A stretch of 8,349 bases of DNA from contig JANQGS010000230.1 of NCBI GenBank assembly GCA_028277195.1, forward strand, positions 1 through 8,349. The letters run 5' to 3'. A program made the translations under genes and the position numbers. Within the stretch, counting starts at the first letter, position 1. Each line of letters begins with the position of its first letter. Positions 4,805-8,349 of the stretch are shown in pieces. The notes beneath the pieces were generated by a model, which worked only from the letters and a program-made list of their open reading frames with translations, was not told the DNA's origin and did not search any database. The stretch comes from Candidatus Gastranaerophilales bacterium. GTDB taxonomy: Bacteria > Cyanobacteriota > Vampirovibrionia > Gastranaerophilales > UBA9971.

Positions 4805-5875
4805 ATGACAAAATGCGCCCGCTACACAGGCTTAATCAATAAATACAGGGATTACCTCCCGGTTAGCGAAAAAACACCATCTATAACGATAAATGAAGGC
4901 AATACCCCTCTTATAAAAGCCGACAACCTGGCAAAAGCCGCCGGCATAAAAGCCGAGCTTTACCTTAAATACGAAGGGGCCAACCCGACAGGCAGCTTTA
5001 AGGACAGGGGCATGACAATGGCGGTGTCAAAAGCGGTCGAAGAGGGCAGCAACGCCATCATCTGCGCCAGCACGGGCAACACCAGCGCGTCCGCCGCAGC
5101 ATACGGAGCTAAGGCAGGGTTGAAAACGTTTGTGCTGATACCGGACGGCTATATCGCCCTGGGCAAACTATCCCAGGCAATGATGTACGGGGCAGAGGTT
5201 ATAGCCGTTGACGGGAATTTTGATGAAGCGCTCGAAATAGTTATGGACCTGGCTGAAAATTACCCTATAACCCTTGTGAACTCAGTGAACCCTTATAGAA
5301 TTGAAGGGCAAAAGACTGCCGCGTTTGAGGTTTGTGACGCTTTAAACAAAGCTCCCGACTACCTGTGCATACCCGTGGGCAATGCCGGCAACATAACCGC
5401 TTACTGGAGGGGTTTTAAGGAATATTACGATAAAAAGGTTGTCCTGTCTTACCCTAAAATGTGCGGGTTTGAGGCAGAGGGAGCAGCAGCAATAGTCAAG
5501 GGCGAAAGAATCCGCCAGCCTGAAACAATCGCTACCGCTATAAGGATAGGCAACCCGGCAAGCTGGAACCAGGCCGTCAATGCATATAAGGAATCCGGGG
5601 GAATGATTGATTTTGTTACAGATGATGAGATTATAGAAGCCTACAGGCTCATGGCGCGCACTGAAGGTGTTCTTGCAGAACCGGCCAGCGCCGCGTCAGT
5701 TGCCGGGCTTATTAAATCCCTTAAAGCGGGAAAAATTGAACAGGATAAGACAATCGTTTGCGTACTTACGGGCAACGGGTTAAAAGACCCTGACGCCGCA
5801 ATTAAGTATGCGGGCTGTGAGGTGAAAAAGACCTCGTCAAACATTGAAAATATTGTGATGGAGCTGTTTTTGTAA
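4805..5875 (+). CDS. thrC: Threonine synthase
   Basis: A PLP-dependent fold-type II lyase that converts O-phospho-L-homoserine to L-threonine, the last step of the aspartate-to-threonine pathway in the cytosol. The 356-aa length fits the short bacterial class. The PLP-binding Lys66 lies in TGSFKDRGM (62-70). The substrate loop is STGNTSAS (89-96), the phosphate-binding loop VGNAGN (191-196), and the cofactor-ring contact lies in LTGNGLKDP (321-329). The N-terminal EGNTPLIKADNLA (31-43) and YLKYEGANPTGSFKDRG favour threonine synthase over threonine dehydratase or cysteine synthase. There is no N-terminal SAM-regulatory extension. The ATG at 4805 follows AAGGTG at 4791-4796 and lies 2 nt after the TPR stop. 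The final 13 codons overlap a gene on the opposite strand. No thrA or thrB is in the window. Confidence 0.94.
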   Translation: MTKCARYTGLINKYRDYLPVSEKTPSITINEGNTPLIKADNLAKAAGIKAELYLKYEGANPTGSFKDRGMTMAVSKAVEEGSNAIICASTGNTSASAAAYGAKAGLKTFVLIPDGYIALGKLSQAMMYGAEVIAVDGNFDEALEIVMDLAENYPITLVNSVNPYRIEGQKTAAFEVCDALNKAPDYLCIPVGNAGNITAYWRGFKEYYDKKVVLSYPKMCGFEAEGAAAIVKGERIRQPETIATAIRIGNPASWNQAVNAYKESGGMIDFVTDDEIIEAYRLMARTEGVLAEPASAASVAGLIKSLKAGKIEQDKTIVCVLTGNGLKDPDAAIKYAGCEVKKTSSNIENIVMELFL

Positions 5876-6070
5876 ATCTTCTATCTTGGCCAGGAATTCC
5901 TGCTCTTTGTCGGGATTTTTTGCCTTGAGGTCATTGTAGCCCTCTAAGAGGCTCTCAATAATATTAGTGCATAACTTCTGGCAGAGTTCTTCCCTGTCAA
6001 TTTCCTGTTCCCGGGGAGTTTCCTGAGTTTGTGCCGGATTTTTCGTTTTTTCAAGTTCAAGAGTAGTCAT
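5837..6070 (-). CDS. Unrecognised small charged helical protein (77 aa)
   Basis: The ATG at 6070 has a strong Shine-Dalgarno site on the - strand, AGGAGAG at 6084-6078, with a 7-nt spacing; this is the main reason for calling it real. The 77 residues have a polar, probably disordered N-terminus (KTKNPAQTQETPREQE, about 8-23), then a helical region (REELCQKLCTNIIESLLEGY and EFLAKIEDLQKQLHHN). There is a Cys-x3-Cys pair at residues 30 and 34, but no complete metal site, signal peptide or membrane span. The length and charge would suit a small regulator or a partner-binding protein, which is only a guess. It converges on thrC and its last 39 bases are antisense to the thrC 3' end. It is divergent from the flagellin leader, so a flagellar role is possible but unsupported by any motif. 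Confidence 0.7.
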   Translation of the reverse strand: MTTLELEKTKNPAQTQETPREQEIDREELCQKLCTNIIESLLEGYNDLKAKNPDKEQEFLAKIEDLQKQLHHNIFNV

Positions 6071-6190
6071 ATTTTAACTCTCCTGTATAATTTATTACTC
6101 TATTAAAACACCAAAAAAGAAAAAATTGCCATATTTTTAGAATAAATTTTACAATACCTCCTATTTTTATATGAGATTAAATTAAAATGT

Positions 6191-6217
6191 TAAAGAATGT
6201 AAACTTAACCTCGATTA
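6191..6217 (+). promoter_or_regulatory. Candidate sigma-28 (FliA/SigD-type) flagellin promoter
   Basis: TAAA at 6191-6194, then exactly 15 nt, then CTCGATTA at 6210-6217. The sigma-28 consensus is TAAA-N15-GCCGATAA: the -35 element and the spacer match exactly, and the -10 element matches at CGAT plus the final A (5 of 8). Late flagellin genes are typically driven by this factor. Transcription would begin near 6224 and give a leader of about 200 nt. Confidence 0.55.
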
Positions 6218-6341
6218 ATTAAGTGTAAGAAAAAATTACAGGGAAAAAATAAGCTAAACGCAAAAGGGAGAGAACAATACAGGTTTTCTAACATAATTTT
6301 GCAACGCAAATAAAGGTTTTCAAACAAAAACCCCTTAAAAA

Positions 6342-6367
6342 CCCTGTCAGGTTAGCTGACCGGAGGG
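6342..6367 (+). promoter_or_regulatory. Leader hairpin covering a G-rich Shine-Dalgarno-like tract
   Basis: GTCAG (6346-6350) and CTGAC (6356-6360) form a perfect 5-bp stem with a 5-nt loop. CCCT (6342-6345) can continue the stem with AGGG (6364-6367) past a 3-nt bulge. This would hide GGAGGGGG (6362-6369). The alternative partner CCCCTT (6331-6336) could pair with the same G tract, so two exclusive folds can be drawn. Confidence 0.45.
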
Positions 6368-6377
6368 GGAAACCTTA

Positions 6378-6407
6378 TTGCAAACGTACAGGGAAGTAAT
6401 TATTTAG
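6378..6407 (+). other. Possible 9-codon upstream ORF in the flagellin leader
   Basis: A TTG at 6378 lies 8 nt after GGAGGGGG (6362-6369) and opens a 9-residue frame (M-Q-T-Y-R-E-V-I-I) ending in TAG at 6405-6407, 16 nt before the flagellin ATG and in a different frame. The spacing is ideal, but the frame is too short for coding statistics. The G tract could instead be a protein-binding site or a structural element. Confidence 0.2.
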
Positions 6408-6423
6408 ACAAGGAGAGTGTTTT

Positions 6424-7266
6424 ATGTCTATAGTAGTAAACAACAACGTCGCATCATTAATCGCGCAGAGAAATTTAAACAGTAACACCCAGAACCTGAT
6501 TCACTCAATGGAAAAGCTCTCGTCGGGCTACAGGATTAACCGTGCAGCCGATGACGCGGCAGGGCTATCGATTTCCGAGAACCTGCGGGCACAGATAAGG
6601 GGTAACAAGCAGGCAATTAACAATGTTCAGGACGGAATCAACCTGCTGCAAATAGCAGAGAGCGGTTTTGCCGTAGTAAATGAAAATATCCAGAGAATAA
6701 GGGAACTGTGCATACAGGCGGCAAATGAAACCAACGGTACGGCTGAAAAAAGCGCTATCTTATCGGAAATAAACGCCAGGCTGGCAGATATCGACAGAAT
6801 TTCGCAATCAACCAGCTTTAATAACATAACCCTGCTTGATGGCCAGATGTCAAGCGTAAGGCTTCAAATCGGAGCAGGAGCAAGCTCAATAAACACGCTG
6901 GACCTTTCTTCCGTACTGGTTAACGCAAGCACATCAGCTTTAGGCGTAAGCCTCTCCGTGAGCGCCTCAAACTGGACATCCGATAGTATCAGGAGTTATA
7001 TGAACTCACTCAGCACGGCATTGAACAATATAACCGGCAGGAGGTCAGAACTGGGAGCTTTCCAGAACAGGCTGGAGAGTGCCCTGAATAACCTGACCGT
7101 AATGACCGAAAACCTTGAAAACTCGGAATCAAGAATAAGAGACCTCGATGTAGCAGAGGAAACAGCCAACATGACCAAATACCAGATACTCCAGCAAGCG
7201 TCAGCAAGTGTTCTGGCCCAGGCTAACAGCCTTCCTCAGGTCGCATTGATGTTACTCAGGGGATAA
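6424..7266 (+). CDS. Flagellin, first of a tandem pair
   Basis: A structural subunit of the flagellar filament, 280 aa, exported unfolded by the flagellar type III apparatus and so without a signal peptide. It has only the conserved D0/D1 parts: the N-terminal half begins MSIVVNNNVASLIAQRNL and includes the hallmark LSSGYRINRAADDAAGLSISE (32-52), the D1 helix IQRIRELCIQAANETNG (89-105) and a LLDG turn (137-140). The C-terminal half has RIRDLDVAEETANMTKYQIL and ends LPQVALMLLRG. The middle (about 155-190) is a short variable segment, so the D2/D3 outer domains are missing, a natural short form. Cys96 stands where the second copy has Ser. GGAG at 6412-6415 sits 8 nt before the ATG. Expression is probably set by the candidate sigma-28 promoter and the leader. 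Confidence 0.97.
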   Translation: MSIVVNNNVASLIAQRNLNSNTQNLIHSMEKLSSGYRINRAADDAAGLSISENLRAQIRGNKQAINNVQDGINLLQIAESGFAVVNENIQRIRELCIQAANETNGTAEKSAILSEINARLADIDRISQSTSFNNITLLDGQMSSVRLQIGAGASSINTLDLSSVLVNASTSALGVSLSVSASNWTSDSIRSYMNSLSTALNNITGRRSELGAFQNRLESALNNLTVMTENLENSESRIRDLDVAEETANMTKYQILQQASASVLAQANSLPQVALMLLRG

Positions 7267-7322
7267 AAATATATGAATTTACATAAATTAAGGACAGTTT
7301 AGTTAAGACAGGGAGAAAAGTT

Positions 7323-8168
7323 ATGTCAATTATAGTAAACAACAACGTTGCATCACTAATTGCGCAAAGAAACTTGCGAAGCAACACAGGCAGCCTGATT
7401 CGCTCCATTGAAAAATTATCATCAGGATACCGAATCAACAGGGCAGCCGACGACGCGGCAGGGCTGTCAATTTCTGAAAATCTGAGGGTCCAGATAAGGG
7501 GTAATGCCAAGGCAATGAATAATATCCAGGACGGCATAAATATGCTGACCATTGCCGAGGGAGGCCTGACCGTAATAGGGGACAACCTGCAGCGTATAAG
7601 GGAATTATCAATTCAGGCCGCAAACGAAACCAACGGTACAACAGAGAAAAACGCAATCCTATCGGAGATTAACGCGCGACTGGCTGACATTAACAGGATA
7701 TCACGCTCCGCTCAATTCAACAACATAAGCCTCCTGGACGGCACTCTCTCGGTCGCGAGGCTTCAAATAGGAGCAGGCGCAGGCTCTGTAAATGTTATTG
7801 ACATATCAGGAGTCCTGAGTAATTCTGTTGCCGCCTCAACAATAGGTGTTGACCTGAGCGCAACAGGCGCAACCTGGGCAGCGGACAGTATAAGAAGTTA
7901 CATCAGCAAACTTGATTTGGCTCTGAATACTATTTCGAGCAGGAGGTCAGATTTAGGTGCATATCAAAACAGGCTCGAGAGCGCGCTTGAAAACCTGACA
8001 ATAATGAACGAGAACCTCCGTGCCTCAGAATCAAGAATCAGGGATGTGGATGTTGCGGACGAGTCAGCAACAATGACCAAATACCAGATACTCCAGCAGG
8101 CCTCAGCGAGCGTTCTGGCCCAGGCAAACACATTGCCGCAGATAGCGCTGAACCTTATCCGGTCTTAG
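7323..8168 (+). CDS. Flagellin, second of a tandem pair
   Basis: A 281-aa flagellin paralogous to the gene just upstream. By eye the two are about 79% identical over the first 100 residues and about 78% over the last 76, and lower in the middle (about 155-195). It contains MSIIVNNNVASLIAQRNL, RINRAADDAAGLSISENL, LQRIRELSIQAANETNG and the C-terminal TKYQILQQASASVLAQAN, with no D2/D3 insert. The ATG at 7323 follows GGGAG (7311-7315) by 7 nt. The 56-nt gap after the first flagellin has no terminator and no sigma-28 match that I can see, so both are probably on one transcript with independent ribosome loading. Two stop codons, TAG TAG, end the gene (8166-8171). A 3' UTR with two hairpins and an intrinsic terminator follows. 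The product would co-assemble into the same filament. Confidence 0.97.
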   Translation: MSIIVNNNVASLIAQRNLRSNTGSLIRSIEKLSSGYRINRAADDAAGLSISENLRVQIRGNAKAMNNIQDGINMLTIAEGGLTVIGDNLQRIRELSIQAANETNGTTEKNAILSEINARLADINRISRSAQFNNISLLDGTLSVARLQIGAGAGSVNVIDISGVLSNSVAASTIGVDLSATGATWAADSIRSYISKLDLALNTISSRRSDLGAYQNRLESALENLTIMNENLRASESRIRDVDVADESATMTKYQILQQASASVLAQANTLPQIALNLIRS

Positions 8169-8207
8169 TAGAGAAGCCCGAAAAATAATGCACACACATA
8201 CTCCCTC

Positions 8208-8230
8208 ACAATTACTCTCCCTGTAATTGT
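8208..8230 (+). other. 3' UTR hairpin with C-rich loop
   Basis: ACAATTAC (8208-8215) and GTAATTGT (8223-8230) form a perfect 8-bp stem with the loop TCTCCCT (8216-8222). It lies between the second flagellin stop and the terminator. It has no T run directly after it and so is not itself a terminator. The loop is complementary to the ribosome-binding region of the second flagellin. Confidence 0.6.
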
Positions 8231-8235
8231 TGAAC

Positions 8236-8259
8236 GACCAGCTCTAAGCTGGTCTTTTT
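8236..8259 (+). terminator. Intrinsic terminator of the flagellin transcript
   Basis: GACCAGCT (8236-8243) and AGCTGGTC (8247-8254) form a perfect 8-bp stem closed by a 3-nt loop and followed by TTTTT (8255-8259). This is a textbook rho-independent terminator, placed about 70 nt after the second flagellin stop. Confidence 0.92.
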
Positions 8260-8275
8260 ATGTTATTATTATATT

Positions 8276-8329
8276 ATACCGATTTCAATAAGTAATCTTA
8301 AAATGAAATTAATTAACTTAAATCGGTAT
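8276..8329. repeat. 10-bp inverted repeat in the terminal intergenic region
   Basis: ATACCGATTT (8276-8285) and AAATCGGTAT (8320-8329) are perfect inverted copies 34 nt apart, with an AT-rich spacer. It lies after the terminator and before whatever gene follows the window. It could be an operator pair or the stem of a leader RNA; the function is unknown. Confidence 0.6.
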
Positions 8330-8349
8330 GCGTAAGCAGAGAGCGACGT

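Larger units (their letters stand above)
6085..6423 (+). promoter_or_regulatory. Long flagellin 5' region: leader and promoter area
   Basis: No ordinary gene lies in these roughly 340 bases between the leftward 77-aa gene and the first flagellin. The left part (to about 6240) is very AT-rich and holds the candidate sigma-28 promoter. The right part (about 6250-6420) is structured. It has two copies of a module AACGCAAA...AGGTTTTCnAAC (6257-6292 and 6303-6325), a hairpin GGTTTT/AAAACC (6315-6332), a hairpin GTCAG/CTGAC with a lower CCCT/AGGG stem (6342-6367), a G-rich Shine-Dalgarno-like tract (6362-6369), a possible 9-codon ORF, and the flagellin ribosome-binding site GGAG at 6412-6415, 8 nt before the ATG. 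I could not match it to a known riboswitch core. Confidence 0.6.

Noticed and set aside
6342..6367. preQ1-type or other small-metabolite riboswitch
   Set aside because: CAGGTTAGCTG looks superficially like the preQ1-I core, but the A-rich tail and the pseudoknot partner are not in place.
6250..6400. Cyclic di-GMP (GEMM-I) riboswitch before the flagellin
   Set aside because: AACGCAAA and GGTTAGCTGACCGG resemble pieces of that class, but the conserved GGCAAACC strand, the GNRA-type tetraloop stem and the correct order are missing. I kept it only as an unclassified structured leader.
7256..7656. - strand frames opposite the second flagellin
   Set aside because: They are shadows of a strongly conserved flagellin coding sequence, with no independent evidence.
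8276..8329. Terminal inverted repeats of an insertion sequence
   Set aside because: Only 34 nt separate the arms, there is no transposase in the window, and no target-site duplication can be recognised.
1..8349. CRISPR array, phage or defence island
   Set aside because: No regularly spaced direct repeats, integrase, toxin-antitoxin pair or known defence domains are visible on either strand.

Overview
This is an ordinary-looking bacterial chromosome segment of moderate-to-low GC. It carries housekeeping genes, motility genes and several unrecognised small genes. There is no integrase, transposase, CRISPR array or defence cassette. The host is a flagellated bacterium using Shine-Dalgarno initiation. 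Two weak hints (the flagellin style, and the N-terminus of the 118-aa protein between rplJ and rplL) remind me of Melainabacteria/Vampirovibrionia-type genomes. That is a memory-based guess which the sequence alone cannot settle.

Layout. (1) 1-1022, + strand: the end of an unrecognised charged helical protein, overlapping a classical short-chain dehydrogenase/reductase. (2) 1040-2598, + strand: promoter, L10-type leader RNA, attenuator-like hairpin, rplJ (probable TTG start), an AT-rich 118-aa orphan gene, rplL and a strong terminator. The rplJ-rplL pair has no rplK/rplA before it and no rpoB after it, and a foreign-looking gene is wedged between its two members. (3) 2604-3620, - strand: tRNA-Ser(GGA), which shares the bidirectional terminator with rplL, and a two-gene unit of small cysteine-rich proteins (a double zinc-ribbon protein and a B-box-like membrane protein). 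(4) 3870-5875, + strand: a TPR protein followed 2 nt later by threonine synthase. (5) 5837-6070, - strand: a 77-aa orphan gene converging on and overlapping thrC. (6) 6071-8259: a long flagellin leader with a candidate sigma-28 promoter, a repeated module, hairpins and a possible tiny upstream ORF; then two tandem short flagellins, a 3' UTR with two hairpins, and a terminator. The last 90 bases hold a 10-bp inverted repeat and no gene I can call.

How the genes work together. rplJ and rplL encode the ribosomal stalk (L10 plus L7/L12), and the leader is the expected site of autogenous control by L10-L12. The two flagellins would be secreted together and co-assemble into one filament; the leader before the first is the obvious control point. 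The TPR-thrC pairing looks like simple co-transcription, with no functional link that I can defend. The parts most worth a second look are the orphan gene inside rplJ-rplL and the flagellin leader and 3' UTR. I see no clear multi-gene novel system here.
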